Of a stretch of 63,948 nt of DNA, positions 1 through 8,739 are shown piece after piece (the first letter of the stretch is position 1; each line of letters begins with the position of its first letter). The notes under the pieces were generated by a model. The model had not been told where the DNA came from. It saw only the letters and a list, made by a program, of their open reading frames with translations, and searched no databases. Position numbers and translations under genes: made by a program. Origin of the DNA: F23-B02 sp963627445 (GTDB lineage Bacteria; Bacillota; Clostridia; Oscillospirales; Oscillospiraceae); NCBI GenBank assembly GCA_963627445.1, contig CAVGBM010000107.1:1-63948 (forward strand). The letters run 5' to 3'.

Positions 1-842
1 CGTATGCGCTCGGAAGCATCAAAAAGCAGCGAGGATGCATTTTCGATTATGTCGGCAGTCTCTCTTAAATCGTCGGCTATAACGGCCGCTCTGCCGATGA
101 GAGCGGAGGCTTCGTCGGTCAGCGACTGTGCGCTTTGGTCGGCAGCATACAAGGCATTATACGCACCGTCGAGTGCTTCGGTCAGTTTTTCGGAATTTCT
201 CAGAAGATCGCGCTTAGACGAAAGCTCGTCCTCCTCGCCGACCTTGAGCTGCGCCTTTTCAAGCTCATCGATCTGATACTGGAGGCTATCCGCCATGCGC
301 TCTTTCTCGATCTCGTCCATTGAAAGACGCTGTATTTCCTTTTTGCACGCCTTATAATCGGCGTATGCGGCCTTAAAACGCCCGATAGTCTCGCCGTAAT
401 CGCCGTAGCTATCGAGATATGCAAGGTGATTTGCCTCGTCCATGAGTTGTCTGCCGTCGTTTTGGCCGTGAATATCCAAAAGCAGCGCGCCCAGCTCACG
501 CAGCTGCGACACGGAAACGGGAACGCCGCACACACGGCAGCTGTTTTTGCCTTCCGCACTTATCCTGCGCTGAATGATTATCTCATCCTCAGGCTCGATA
601 TCATTATCCTTAAGCCACTCGTCGGCATTGTTTGACTCAAAAACAGCAGAGACAAGCCCCTTGTCGACTCCTGTTCTCACGAGTTCGCGGCTCGTTCTTG
701 CGCCGAGCACAGCGCCGAGCGAGTCGACAATAATAGACTTACCTGCGCCGGTCTCGCCGGTGAGCACCGTCAGGCCCTTGCCAAATTCAATATCCGCTTT
801 TTCAATGACTGCTATGTTTTCTATATGCAGCTGTGTAAGCAT
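1..842 (-). CDS. recN: DNA repair protein RecN, N-terminal part (runs off window)
   Basis: RecN is an SMC-like ATPase that acts in double-strand break repair. Reading leftward from an ATG at 842, the frame stays open to the window edge (about 280 codons, C-terminus missing). The N-terminus is typical of the family: an MLTQLHIENIAVIEKADIEF-like start, a Walker A P-loop GETGAGKS at residues 29-36, and GQNDGRQLMD at about residue 135, the Q-loop region of the ABC head. The coiled coil begins beyond residue 150. It lies 13 bases after argR and is probably the last visible gene of the tlyA-nadK-argR-recN operon, an arrangement common in clostridia. Identity is secure; only the C-terminal half cannot be seen. 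Confidence 0.95.
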   Translation of the reverse strand, partial: MLTQLHIENIAVIEKADIEFGKGLTVLTGETGAGKSIIVDSLGAVLGARTSRELVRTGVDKGLVSAVFESNNADEWLKDNDIEPEDEIIIQRRISAEGKNSCRVCGVPVSVSQLRELGALLLDIHGQNDGRQLMDEANHLAYLDSYGDYGETIGRFKAAYADYKACKKEIQRLSMDEIEKERMADSLQYQIDELEKAQLKVGEEDELSSKRDLLRNSEKLTEALDGAYNALYAADQSAQSLTDEASALIGRAAVIADDLRETADIIENASSLLFDASERI

Positions 843-855
843 ATCAGTTCCTCTT

Positions 856-1305
856 TTAGATCATGTCGTCTATCTCGTGGCAGAAGTCCTCGGCCGCCTT
901 GTTGCTGACCATCGCCAAAAACGCGGTATCATCGCCCGCAAGCGTTCCGGCAAGGGTCTCAATGTGCATATTATCAAGCGTTGCGCAGGCTGCGTTTGCA
1001 AGGCCGGGCAGCGTTTTTATAACGATGATATTCTGCGCAACAGTGTACGAGGTAACGCTTTCACGGAATATCTTACGCAGTCTCTGCTCATGGTCGTTGT
1101 TCTTGGATTTGCCGCTTACGGCATAATGGTGCCTGCCGTTTGCGCCAAGCTCCTTAACAAGGTGCAGATCCTTGATATCCCTTGACAGCGTTGCCTGTGT
1201 GCTGGTTATGCCGTGCTCGGCAAGCGCATCTATAAGCTGCGCCTGCGTTTCGATCTCCTGCTCGGTTATTATCTGCAATATCACATTTTGTCTGGTATTT
1301 TTCAT
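856..1305 (-). CDS. argR: Arginine repressor ArgR
   Basis: 149-residue regulator that binds ARG boxes with arginine as corepressor. The N-terminal winged helix-turn-helix contains TQATLSRDI at residues 36-44, the DNA-recognition signature. The C-terminal oligomerisation and arginine-binding part has GTLAGDDTA at residues 120-128, matching the family GTxAGDDT motif. The start is the ATG at 1305, preceded by GGGGAGACGGA; a longer reading upstream has no family similarity. It sits 10 bases after nadK and 13 before recN, as in many Firmicutes. No arginine genes lie in the window, so its targets are elsewhere. Confidence 0.95.
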   Translation of the reverse strand: MKNTRQNVILQIITEQEIETQAQLIDALAEHGITSTQATLSRDIKDLHLVKELGANGRHHYAVSGKSKNNDHEQRLRKIFRESVTSYTVAQNIIVIKTLPGLANAACATLDNMHIETLAGTLAGDDTAFLAMVSNKAAEDFCHEIDDMI

Positions 1306-1315
1306 TCCGTCTCCC

Positions 1316-2182
1316 CTATCGATTCTTATACAGCAGCTTGTCAAAGGTAGAATCATAAAAGCTGCTCAGACCCATGTGGACAAGATTTGCGACTTTTTTT
1401 GACTGGCGCACCGTGACGATATCATCGTTAGCAAGATCCATGCCCTTTGCGCCGTCGATCGCAACATAAGCCCTGCGGTCATGTATCTTTTCAGCCTTGA
1501 CAGTGACCTTCCTGTCAGGCCCGAGGACAAAGGTCTTCGCTCCCATAACATGCGCGCAGATAGGCGACACGATAAAATTCTTTGCCTCAGGCTCGACTAT
1601 AGGCCCGCCTGCCGACATTGAGTAGCCGGTGGAGCCCGTCGGGGTCGCAACTATGATACCGTCGCCGGAAAAGGACACCATCATATCCCCGTCGCACCAT
1701 GCGGTGAGCTTGATACAATCGCCCATGCCGTGGATAACGACGTCGTTCAGACCGACATCGCTGTATATGACCTTACCATTGCGCTTAAGCTCAACATCTA
1801 TCATCATGCGGTGGCTGGAAACATAGTTTCCGGCAGCTGCGTCAAGGATCAGGTCAAGCTTTTCCGGCTCAAGCGGAGCCATAAAGCCTTTGGTTCCGAG
1901 GTTTATGCCGAGCATCGGCGTGTCGGTATGGTTAAGATACCTTGCCGCATGGAGCATCGTGCCGTCGCCGCCTATGACGATAAAGAGCGTTGCCTGTTTT
2001 GATACCGCTGACCAGTCGCTTATCTTTACATCTGCCGGTATGGCCTCGGGGTCATCTGCCCCGAAAACAGGGCATATCTCGGTTCTGTAGCCGTTATTTT
2101 CAAGCAAAGCCTTTGCTTTCAGCGTAAGCTCAAGTCCCGTATCTCTGAACGGATTGGGACACAAAACAATTAAATCTGGCAT
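1316..2182 (-). CDS. nadK: NAD kinase
   Basis: 288-residue ATP-NAD kinase (PpnK) that phosphorylates NAD to NADP in the cytosol. The diagnostic GGDGTML loop is at residues 71-77, followed by NLGTKGF near residue 94, a GLNDVVIH segment in place of the usual NE motif, and ATPTGSTGYSMSAGGP in the C-terminal half, which forms the NAD site. The ATG at 2182 follows an AAGGAG ribosome-binding site; upstream codons in frame lie in tlyA and are not used. It is 10 bases downstream of tlyA, a coupling seen across Clostridia. Confidence 0.95.
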   Translation of the reverse strand: MPDLIVLCPNPFRDTGLELTLKAKALLENNGYRTEICPVFGADDPEAIPADVKISDWSAVSKQATLFIVIGGDGTMLHAARYLNHTDTPMLGINLGTKGFMAPLEPEKLDLILDAAAGNYVSSHRMMIDVELKRNGKVIYSDVGLNDVVIHGMGDCIKLTAWCDGDMMVSFSGDGIIVATPTGSTGYSMSAGGPIVEPEAKNFIVSPICAHVMGAKTFVLGPDRKVTVKAEKIHDRRAYVAIDGAKGMDLANDDIVTVRQSKKVANLVHMGLSSFYDSTFDKLLYKNR

Positions 2183-2192
2183 ATTCTGCTCC

Positions 2193-2987
2193 TTAAAGGC
2201 TCTCATGCGAGGCTTCAACAACGGCCTCGGCGTCGATAACGCCCGCCTCATGCACGCCTTTTTTCATATAGCACAGGTACTCTCGATTGCCCTCGGGCCC
2301 CTTTATGGGCGAAAAATCGAGCCCCATGACCGTCATACCGACAGTCGGTGCGAAGTTCAGTACGCTCTCAATGACAGACAGATGCACCGACTTATCACGG
2401 ACAACGCCTTTTTTGCCTACCTCTTCCCTGCCCGCTTCAAACTGCGGCTTTATGAGGCACACGAGCTGCGCATCGTCCTTCAAAAGTGCGCAGACGGCAG
2501 GCAAAACGAGCTTTACCGATATAAACGACAGATCCATGGCGCAGATATCGAGGGGCTCTTGTATCTGCTCAGAGCCTATATAGCGGATATTAGTGCGCTC
2601 CATGTTGATAACTCGCTCATCGTTACGAAGGCTCCACGCAAGCTGGCCGTAGCCTACATCAACTGAGTAGACCTTGGCAGCACCGTTTTTTAAAAGCACA
2701 TCGGTAAAGCCGCCGGTCGAAGCTCCGCAATCGATGCACACCTTATCTTTTACATCTATCGGGAACACCTTCAGCGCCTTTTCAAGCTTCAGGCCGCCGC
2801 GGCTGACATAGGGCAAAGCCGTGCCTTTGACCTCGACCTTAACATCAGGCAAGACCTGCATCCCGGGCTTATCCGCGCGCTGGCCGTTGACAAACACAAG
2901 TCCGCTCATGACGGTCGTTTTGGCTCGCTCCCTGCTTTCGGCAAGGCCGAGGTCAAAAACCAGCTGATCCAATCTAATCTTCTTCAC
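2193..2987 (-). CDS. tlyA: TlyA-type 16S/23S rRNA 2'-O-methyltransferase
   Basis: 264 residues. An N-terminal S4 RNA-binding domain (about residues 3-62, starting RLDQLVFDLGLAESRERAK) is fused to an RrmJ/FtsJ-like methyltransferase. The SAM motif is CGASTGGFTD near residues 89-98, and KPQFE and the C-terminal NREY fit the K-D-K-E catalytic set. Family members 2'-O-methylate rRNA and are often misnamed haemolysin A. The ATG overlaps the dxs stop in ATGA, so translation is coupled to dxs. Confidence 0.92.
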   Translation of the reverse strand: MKKIRLDQLVFDLGLAESRERAKTTVMSGLVFVNGQRADKPGMQVLPDVKVEVKGTALPYVSRGGLKLEKALKVFPIDVKDKVCIDCGASTGGFTDVLLKNGAAKVYSVDVGYGQLAWSLRNDERVINMERTNIRYIGSEQIQEPLDICAMDLSFISVKLVLPAVCALLKDDAQLVCLIKPQFEAGREEVGKKGVVRDKSVHLSVIESVLNFAPTVGMTVMGLDFSPIKGPEGNREYLCYMKKGVHEAGVIDAEAVVEASHESL

Positions 2988-4828
2988 TTTGCACCTCTTA
3001 CAAGCGTGACCGCTTTTTTATAAAGAGTTTCGGTGTCAAGGCCGCAGTCCTTATAAAGCTCTGCGACAGTGCCGTGGGTGACGATGCCGTCGCCAAGCGT
3101 GCAAATGCTAGCACCGTCAAGGCAGATTCCGGCTTCCTCCGCCGCAACAAGCAGCATTTCGCCGATGCAACCGTGCTCGCACACATCCTCTGCAGTCAAG
3201 AGCTTCTTGGTCTTTCTGAGCGATGCAATGATCTCATCCGTGCACAGCGGCTTTATCTGCGATATCTTGATGACCTCAGACGAAATGCCGTCAGCTGCAA
3301 GCTTTTCAGAAAGCTCAAGCATCGTGTTTACCATCGTTCCATAGGTTGCAAGTGTTATATTGCTGCCATGCATGAGCACTTCTGTGCTGCCGGTGCTTAT
3401 CGCTTTATATGCGCCCTCGCCGCCGCGGGGGTATCTGATGGCAACGGGGCCGTCCATTTCGTTTATCGCCGTGTCGAGCATCTTTTCAAGCTCGGCAAAG
3501 CTTGCCGGGCACCACACCTGCATTCCCGGCACGGAGCACAGATAGTCGACATCAAAAACGCCGTGATGCGTCTCGCCGTCGCTGCCGACAAGTCCTGCTC
3601 TGTCAACGCAAAACACCACATGCAGGTTTAGCAGCGACACGTCGTGGATGAGCATGTCATACGCGCGCTGCAAAAAGCTTGAGTATATCGCGACGACCGG
3701 CACGAGTCCCTGCTTTGCCATGCCTGCCGCCATGGAAACGGCGTGCTGTTCGGCAATGCCGACATCGAAAAAGCGGTCAGGATACACTTCGGAAAACTCA
3801 TTCAATCCAGTTCCAGATGACATTGCGGCAGTTATGGCGACGATATTCTTGTTTTTCTCGGCAAGCTCAACAAGCTTGTGGCCAAAAACAGTGGAGAAGC
3901 AAGCGCCGCTTTTTTGAAGTTCGCCGGTCGCGGGGTCAAATTTGCCGACACCGTGGTATTTATCGGGATGCTTTTCGGCATAATCGCAGCCCTTGCCCTT
4001 AGTGGTCAGGACATGCACGAGGACGGTCGTTTTCATTTCCTTTGCCCAGCGGATAACGGTCTCAAGCTGCTCAACATCGTGCCCGTCAACAGGGCCGAGA
4101 TAATAAATGCCCATCGAATCGAACAGGTTTGACGGCAAAATCGACTTTTTGAGCGCTTCCTTGAGCTTATGGTTCATCTCATAAAGCGGCGTAATATTGC
4201 CGACGGTGCGGCGATACCAGCGCTTGAAGTTTATATACCCGGGCTTGATGCGCTCCCGCGACAGGAGCTTTGCCATACCGCCGACATTGGTGTTGATGGA
4301 CATACCGTTGTCGTTAAGAATAATGACCATAGGCTCATCGCAGCCACCGACATTTGCAAGCCCCTCATAGGCCAGTCCGCCCGTGAGCGCACCGTCGCCG
4401 ATAACGGCAACAACATCGTATTTTTCTTTTTTAATTGTCCTCGCTCTCGCCATTCCAAGCGCGAGCGAAACGGAATCGGAGGCGTGACCTGCGATAAAAG
4501 CGTCATCCGCCGCCTCATAAGGCTTTGGAAAGCCAGATATGCCGCCGTGGCAGCGAAGAGTGTTAAAGCAATCCCTGCGGCCGGTGATTATCTTATGAGC
4601 ATAGCTTTGATGCCCAACATCGAAAACAATCCTGTCTCTCGTGCTGTCGTACACTCTGTGCAATGCAACAGTGAGCTCGACCGTACCGAGATTGGATGCC
4701 AAGTGGCCACCGGTCTTGGAGACATTTTCTATTATAAACTGTCTCAGCTCCTCGCACAGCGGCTTAAGCTCATTTGCATCGAGCATCTTTATATCGTTCG
4801 ATGAATTAACTTTATTCAAAATATTCAA
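2984..4828 (-). CDS. dxs: 1-deoxy-D-xylulose-5-phosphate synthase
   Basis: 614-residue thiamine-diphosphate enzyme that condenses pyruvate with glyceraldehyde 3-phosphate, the first step of the MEP isoprenoid pathway. The N-terminus has SKTGGHLASNLG, then FDVGHQSYAHKIITGR and GDGALTGG (TPP/Mg binding). The transketolase pyrimidine domain has GIAEQHAV, and RYPRG lies in the C-terminal third. The start is a TTG at 4828 with GAGG upstream; the residues after it align with the normal Dxs N-terminus, whereas the next ATG (residue 15) would cut conserved sequence. It heads the dxs-tlyA-nadK-argR-recN unit after a terminator that separates it from ispA. Confidence 0.95.
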   Translation of the reverse strand: MNILNKVNSSNDIKMLDANELKPLCEELRQFIIENVSKTGGHLASNLGTVELTVALHRVYDSTRDRIVFDVGHQSYAHKIITGRRDCFNTLRCHGGISGFPKPYEAADDAFIAGHASDSVSLALGMARARTIKKEKYDVVAVIGDGALTGGLAYEGLANVGGCDEPMVIILNDNGMSINTNVGGMAKLLSRERIKPGYINFKRWYRRTVGNITPLYEMNHKLKEALKKSILPSNLFDSMGIYYLGPVDGHDVEQLETVIRWAKEMKTTVLVHVLTTKGKGCDYAEKHPDKYHGVGKFDPATGELQKSGACFSTVFGHKLVELAEKNKNIVAITAAMSSGTGLNEFSEVYPDRFFDVGIAEQHAVSMAAGMAKQGLVPVVAIYSSFLQRAYDMLIHDVSLLNLHVVFCVDRAGLVGSDGETHHGVFDVDYLCSVPGMQVWCPASFAELEKMLDTAINEMDGPVAIRYPRGGEGAYKAISTGSTEVLMHGSNITLATYGTMVNTMLELSEKLAADGISSEVIKISQIKPLCTDEIIASLRKTKKLLTAEDVCEHGCIGEMLLVAAEEAGICLDGASICTLGDGIVTHGTVAELYKDCGLDTETLYKKAVTLVRGAK

Positions 4829-4885
4829 AACAATGCCTCAATATATAACTATTTATTCGCATAATTTGCTATTTTATATAATAAC

Positions 4886-4925
4886 AAACCACACCGAATA
4901 TTACAAGATGCAATCGGTGTGGTTT
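4886..4925 (-). terminator. Terminator between ispA and dxs
   Basis: Perfect 12-bp inverted repeat AAACCACACCGA / TCGGTGTGGTTT around a 16-base loop, lying 16 bases after the ispA stop and 58 bases before dxs. On the minus strand it is followed only by a weak T-rich stretch (GTTATTATATAAAAT), so termination may be partial. It separates the nusB-xseA-xseB-ispA run from dxs. Confidence 0.7.
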
Positions 4926-4941
4926 TTAAGTTTATTTACAA

Positions 4942-5808
4942 TTAAGCCATGCGGGTGACCATGGAATCGGCAAGGTCGCAGAGAAATGCGGTATCATCAA
5001 ACGCTTCATTGAGCACCGTTTTTGCTTGCTCGGTGAGCTTTTCTATCATTTTCATGCAGCGATCGGCACCGTAGAGCGCCATATAGGTGTTCTTGTGCTC
5101 CTGCGCATCCGAGCCGATGGGCTTGCCAAGCTGCTCGCTCGTGCTTATGACATCGAGCATATCGTCCCTTATCTGGAACGCAGCTCCGATGGCAGCGCCG
5201 AACATCGCAGCCGCCTCAAGCTGCTTATCGCTGCCGCCTGCTGCGGCAACGCCCATGGTGCAGGCAGCTATCAAAAGCGCGCCGGTCTTGCGGCTGTTTA
5301 TCTCGTCAAGCTCTTGCGCAGTGAGTATTTTATTCTCGCCTATCATATCAAGGAACTGACCGCCGCACATTCCGTCGGCACCCACAGCATCAGCAAGAAT
5401 GCGGGCGCACTCTGCTCTCGCTTCCGCGGGAAGCTCGCTGCGAAATATAGTGCCGAACGCTTCGGCTTGCAGGGCATCGCCCGCAAGGGTCGCCGTGCAT
5501 TCACCGTAAACAACATGGTTTGTCGGCTTGCCGCGGCGCAGGTCGTCGTTATCCATGCAGGGCAGGTCGTCATGTATAAGGCTGTAGGTGTGCAGCATCT
5601 CGATAGCGCATGCAGCCGGAAGTGTCTTTTCACAGTCACCGCCGCTTATTCTGCAAAACTCGAGTACGAGTATCGGCCTAATGCGCTTGCCGCCTGCGTT
5701 GAGGCTGTACCGCATGGACTCGAAAAGTCCTGCCTGCGGCATGTCATCGGCATGAAAATATTCAGCAAGCTTTGCGTCTATCAGTGTTTTATATTCTTTT
5801 AAAGTCAT
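4942..5808 (-). CDS. ispA: Farnesyl/geranyl diphosphate synthase (polyprenyl synthetase)
   Basis: 288-residue trans-prenyltransferase that builds short-chain prenyl diphosphates from IPP and DMAPP. The first aspartate-rich motif DDLPCMDNDD begins near residue 80 and the second, RDDMLD, near residue 220; GGKRIRP and the GQFLDM segment are also typical. The ATG at 5808 follows the xseB stop directly. The order xseA-xseB-ispA-dxs is standard in Firmicutes and links this gene to the MEP pathway. Product chain length cannot be fixed by eye. Confidence 0.93.
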   Translation of the reverse strand: MTLKEYKTLIDAKLAEYFHADDMPQAGLFESMRYSLNAGGKRIRPILVLEFCRISGGDCEKTLPAACAIEMLHTYSLIHDDLPCMDNDDLRRGKPTNHVVYGECTATLAGDALQAEAFGTIFRSELPAEARAECARILADAVGADGMCGGQFLDMIGENKILTAQELDEINSRKTGALLIAACTMGVAAAGGSDKQLEAAAMFGAAIGAAFQIRDDMLDVISTSEQLGKPIGSDAQEHKNTYMALYGADRCMKMIEKLTEQAKTVLNEAFDDTAFLCDLADSMVTRMA

Positions 5809-5809
5809 A

Positions 5810-6040
5810 TCAGTCTTTATCCTCAAACGGAAGCTCGATAGGCTCGCCGTCCGGGCCTTTCTTAAGCTTAACGACCATCTGCTCTGCCTCATTGAGCATG
5901 GCATCACAGCCGGTTATAAGGGCGGTACCCTCCTCAAACAGCTTGAGCGAATCGCTCAGAGGTGCGTCACCCTTTTCAAGCAGCTTCACTATCTCATCAA
6001 GCCTTGTTATCGACTGCTCAAAGCTCAGTTTATCACTCAT
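5810..6040 (-). CDS. xseB: Exodeoxyribonuclease VII small subunit
   Basis: 76 residues, the usual size. The N-terminal helix reads SFEQSITRLDEIVKLLEKGD followed by a second helix around LFEEGTALI, the helical-hairpin fold of XseB. The ATG at 6040 overlaps the end of xseA by eight bases (ATGAGTGA), so the two subunits are translationally coupled; a 10-residue longer start inside xseA is less likely. The C-terminal tail is acidic. Confidence 0.92.
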   Translation of the reverse strand: MSDKLSFEQSITRLDEIVKLLEKGDAPLSDSLKLFEEGTALITGCDAMLNEAEQMVVKLKKGPDGEPIELPFEDKD

Positions 6041-7247
6041 GTTTTGTTTCCTCACTTTCCTCGACACGGCATTTTATAATGCCGTCGCTGACACTCAGCC
6101 TTATCCTATCATCGGGCTTTACTCTGCTTACGCTTCTCACGAGCTTGCCTCTATCGTCTGATGCAATAGCATATCCCCTGCTGAGCACCTTGAGCGGGCT
6201 CATTGCATCCAGGGATGCAGCCAGGCGTACAAATTCGCGCCGTTTGACCGAATTTGACCTGTCGGCAGCGGCAATAAACTTGTCCTTCATATAGTCAAGC
6301 TCGGCTCGTTTGCTGTCGACATACGCCATAGGCGTTTGCAGCACTCTGCGCTTTTTAAGCTCCTCCAGCTTCGATTCAAGCGTCGATATCTTCTTGCGCA
6401 TCGCCTGTGTGCGGCGGATACTCAGGTTATCAAGAAGCTCGCGAATGTCCCTCACGTTCGGGACGGCAAGCTCAGCCGCGTTTGACGGCGTTGACGCTCG
6501 CACATCGGCAACATAATCGGCAATAGTCACGTCCGGCTCGTGGCCTACGGCGGATATCACAGGAAGCTCGGACTCGTAAATCGCCCTCGCGACCCGTTCG
6601 TCATTAAACGCCCACAGATCTTCAATCGAGCCGCCGCCTCTGCCGGTGATTATGAGGTCCGCGACCTTATGTCGATTTGCGTATCTTATGGCGCCGACTA
6701 TCTCCGGCGGGGCTTCAACGCCCTGCACTCTCACAGGCAGTAGCACGACCTTAGTCATGGGCCAGCGCTGATCGAGTATCCTTATCATATCATGCACGGC
6801 CGCACCGGCGGATGAGGTTATGATAGCGATCTTTTTCGGGAACGGCGGGAGCTTTTTCTTGTGCTTCGGGTCAAACAGACCCTCGGCGGCGAGCTTTGCC
6901 TTGAGCTGCTCATAGGCAACCTGCAAGTCGCCCGTACCCTCGGGTATCAGATCGGTGCAGTAAAGCTGATACGCACCGTCACGTGGAAAGACCGATACAC
7001 GGCCAAAAGCAGTGACACCCATACCGCTCTCGGGTCGAAAGCGAAGCTTTGATGCACTGCTTTTGAACATAACGCACCTTAAACTGCTTTCCGAGTCTTT
7101 GAGCGTAAAATAATGATGCCCCGAGGGATAGATCTTGTAATTGGAAAGCTCCCCTCGGATGCAGACATTATTGAGCAGCGGCTCGCAGTCTATAAGCGTC
7201 TTTATTAAATTATTAAGCTCCGATACGGTCAGAGTTCTTTCGTTCAT
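6033..7247 (-). CDS. xseA: Exodeoxyribonuclease VII large subunit
   Basis: 404 residues. The N-terminal OB-fold (about residues 1-100, with CIRGELSNYK and SGHHYFTLKD) binds single-stranded DNA. The catalytic domain carries the family signatures ITSSAGAA, GRGGGSIEDLWAFNDE and SAVGHEPDVTIADYVAD, then a coiled-coil region near residues 270-330 that carries XseB subunits. It degrades single-stranded DNA to short oligonucleotides. The start overlaps nusB by four bases (ATGA). Confidence 0.95.
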   Translation of the reverse strand: MNERTLTVSELNNLIKTLIDCEPLLNNVCIRGELSNYKIYPSGHHYFTLKDSESSLRCVMFKSSASKLRFRPESGMGVTAFGRVSVFPRDGAYQLYCTDLIPEGTGDLQVAYEQLKAKLAAEGLFDPKHKKKLPPFPKKIAIITSSAGAAVHDMIRILDQRWPMTKVVLLPVRVQGVEAPPEIVGAIRYANRHKVADLIITGRGGGSIEDLWAFNDERVARAIYESELPVISAVGHEPDVTIADYVADVRASTPSNAAELAVPNVRDIRELLDNLSIRRTQAMRKKISTLESKLEELKKRRVLQTPMAYVDSKRAELDYMKDKFIAAADRSNSVKRREFVRLAASLDAMSPLKVLSRGYAIASDDRGKLVRSVSRVKPDDRIRLSVSDGIIKCRVEESEETKHE

Positions 7248-7723
7248 TCTTCCGTCTCCGCATTGACGGCAGCTTCTTCGCCGAGCTCGCCGCGCATAAA
7301 GCCGCCGAGAACACCGTTAACAAAAGCAACAGTCTCCGGCTCGTCATAGCCCTTTGCAAGCTCGACCGCTTCATTAATGGCGGCTGCGTTCGGGATATCG
7401 TCCATGTACAGCACTTCGCAAATTGCGCAGCGCATGACGGCGACGGCCGTTTTCGATATCCTGCCGAGCTTCCAGCCGTTTGAATACTCATTTATATAGT
7501 GGTCTATCTGCACCCTGTAATCCTCAACAAGGCTCGCGAGACGGATTATATAATCCATCTGCTTTTTCTCGGGATACTCGGCATACAGCTCGTACACATC
7601 AGCAAGCGTAGAGTAGTAATCCTTATCGAAAAACTCCTCAGCTATCTCCGCAACGGGTTTCCCGGTCTGAGCAGCGTAAAACCCAAGCTGTACTGCTATC
7701 TCTCTTGCAGTAGTTCTCTTCAT
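7244..7723 (-). CDS. nusB: Transcription antitermination factor NusB
   Basis: 159 residues, all-helical NusB/RsmB fold. TTAREIAVQLGFYAAQTG at the N-terminus and AAAINEAVELAKGYDEPETV then FVNGVLGG in the last third are the family landmarks. NusB joins NusE in rRNA antitermination. The N-terminal RNA-binding part is somewhat divergent (Q-L-G-F in place of Q-x-L-Y/F). It follows asp23 by 18 bases, as in many Firmicutes. Confidence 0.92.
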   Translation of the reverse strand: MKRTTAREIAVQLGFYAAQTGKPVAEIAEEFFDKDYYSTLADVYELYAEYPEKKQMDYIIRLASLVEDYRVQIDHYINEYSNGWKLGRISKTAVAVMRCAICEVLYMDDIPNAAAINEAVELAKGYDEPETVAFVNGVLGGFMRGELGEEAAVNAETEE

Positions 7724-7741
7724 CCTGTAACCCTCGTACGA

Positions 7742-8104
7742 TTACTTTTCAAAGGCTACGCCGGAGACATGGACATTGACCTCAGCCTTGTCGATGCCGG
7801 TTATAGCCTGAACAGCCTCGGTGACTGAGTTCTGAACTTCCTTTGCAACATTGACGATGTTGCAGCCGTAGCGAACGAGGATGACAGCGTCGACCTTGAT
7901 GGTGTCGTCAACTATCTGAACCTTAATGCCCTTGGACACGGTCTTGATGCCGATGAGCTCTGCAAGCTCAGCACCGGCGGTGTTGGAAATGCCGGCAACG
8001 CCGTCTATCTCGGTAATAGCGGTACGGACCATGGTGGAGATTACATCCTCGGAAATATTAATGCTGCCGTTTTCTGCTTTGCAGCTTATATAATTATCGC
8101 CCAT
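7742..8104 (-). CDS. Asp23/Gls24 family envelope stress protein
   Basis: 120 residues with the DUF322/Asp23 fold. NISEDVISTMVRTAITEIDG near residue 15, VDAVILVRYGCNI in the middle, and TGIDKAEVNVHVSGV at the end are family landmarks. No signal peptide or membrane segment is present. Homologues are membrane-proximal or cytosolic proteins tied to alkaline or envelope stress and are commonly found just before nusB in Firmicutes. The ATG has a good GGAGG upstream, and an extended -10 promoter precedes it. Confidence 0.9.
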   Translation of the reverse strand: MGDNYISCKAENGSINISEDVISTMVRTAITEIDGVAGISNTAGAELAELIGIKTVSKGIKVQIVDDTIKVDAVILVRYGCNIVNVAKEVQNSVTEAVQAITGIDKAEVNVHVSGVAFEK

Positions 8105-8132
8105 TTTTATGCCTCCAAATAGATTTCATGAT

Positions 8133-8141
8133 ATTGTACCA
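8133..8141 (-). promoter_or_regulatory. Extended -10 promoter of the asp23-nusB operon
   Basis: On the minus strand TGGTACAAT is an extended -10 element (TGnTACAAT) about 30 bases before the asp23 ATG. The -35 region (TTTATT at 17-base spacing) is poor, which fits an extended -10 promoter. Confidence 0.5.
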
Positions 8142-8164
8142 CATCACAACAAAAAAATAAAGTA

Positions 8165-8190
8165 AAAAAGACGGGAAAACCCGTCTTTTT
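8165..8190 (-). terminator. Terminator of the spoIIIA operon
   Basis: Perfect hairpin AAAAAGACGGG - AAAA - CCCGTCTTTTT immediately after the spoIIIAH stop codon. It has a run of T on either strand and closes the sporulation operon ahead of the asp23 promoter. Confidence 0.85.
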
Positions 8191-8730
8191 ATGCTGAGAT
8201 CTCGATTATATTAAGCTGCGCTGCTTTATAATCCGTTTCCGAGGTCACCGTTTCGGTTATTCTTGCGACTGCCGCTTCGCTGAGGCCGTCGGCAGGTGCG
8301 GGCACGGCAACTGTTATCTTATCCTCGCTCATGTACACGACGCAGTCGGTAAAATCCTTTGCGATCAGCTTGTTTTCAAGCTGAGTTTCGCTCATGGAGT
8401 AGTTTGCCATGGCGGATATCGACTTCATTGCCGCGTCTATAGTTTCCTTTGAAGCACCGTCCTTTTTGGACGCTTCCTCAAGGAGCTCATTGCTTCCTCA
8501 CGGGAGACCTGACGGTTGAGCCTTGCTTCGGCAAAGTAGCCGGAGGAGCTTCCCTTTGTGTTGGCCGCTTCATATGCCTCATCGGCAGCCTTCATCGCCG
8601 CATCCTCGGCCTTGACCATTGCTGCATCCGCCTCGCCCCATCGGTTATTATATGACCAATTTAGATATACCGCCGCACACACAAGCAGCAGCACGGATGC
8701 TATCGTAATGTTTCTTTTGATATTCTTCAT
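8189..8730 (-). pseudogene. spoIIIAH: spoIIIAH, broken by a one-base frameshift
   Basis: SpoIIIAH is the mother-cell half of the SpoIIIAH-SpoIIQ channel across the forespore membranes. The first frame (from ATG 8730) gives the N-terminal anchor (hydrophobic residues 8-23) and linker up to LNRQVSREEA, then goes out of frame and stops at 8437. The second frame, ending at 8189, supplies the expected continuation ELLEEASKKDGASKETIDAA and the ring-forming domain down to the natural end AAQLNIIEISA. Restoring one base at about 8490 would join them into one protein of about 180 residues. The site is not a homopolymer and shows no slippery heptamer, so programmed shifting is unlikely. Either the strain is mutated or the assembly has an error. 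Confidence 0.85.
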
Positions 8731-8739
8731 TTTGCCCTC

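Noticed and set aside
8480..8500. Programmed ribosomal frameshift in spoIIIAH
   Set aside because: No slippery heptamer, no downstream pseudoknot seen, and SpoIIIAH is not known to need one; a deletion explains the data better.
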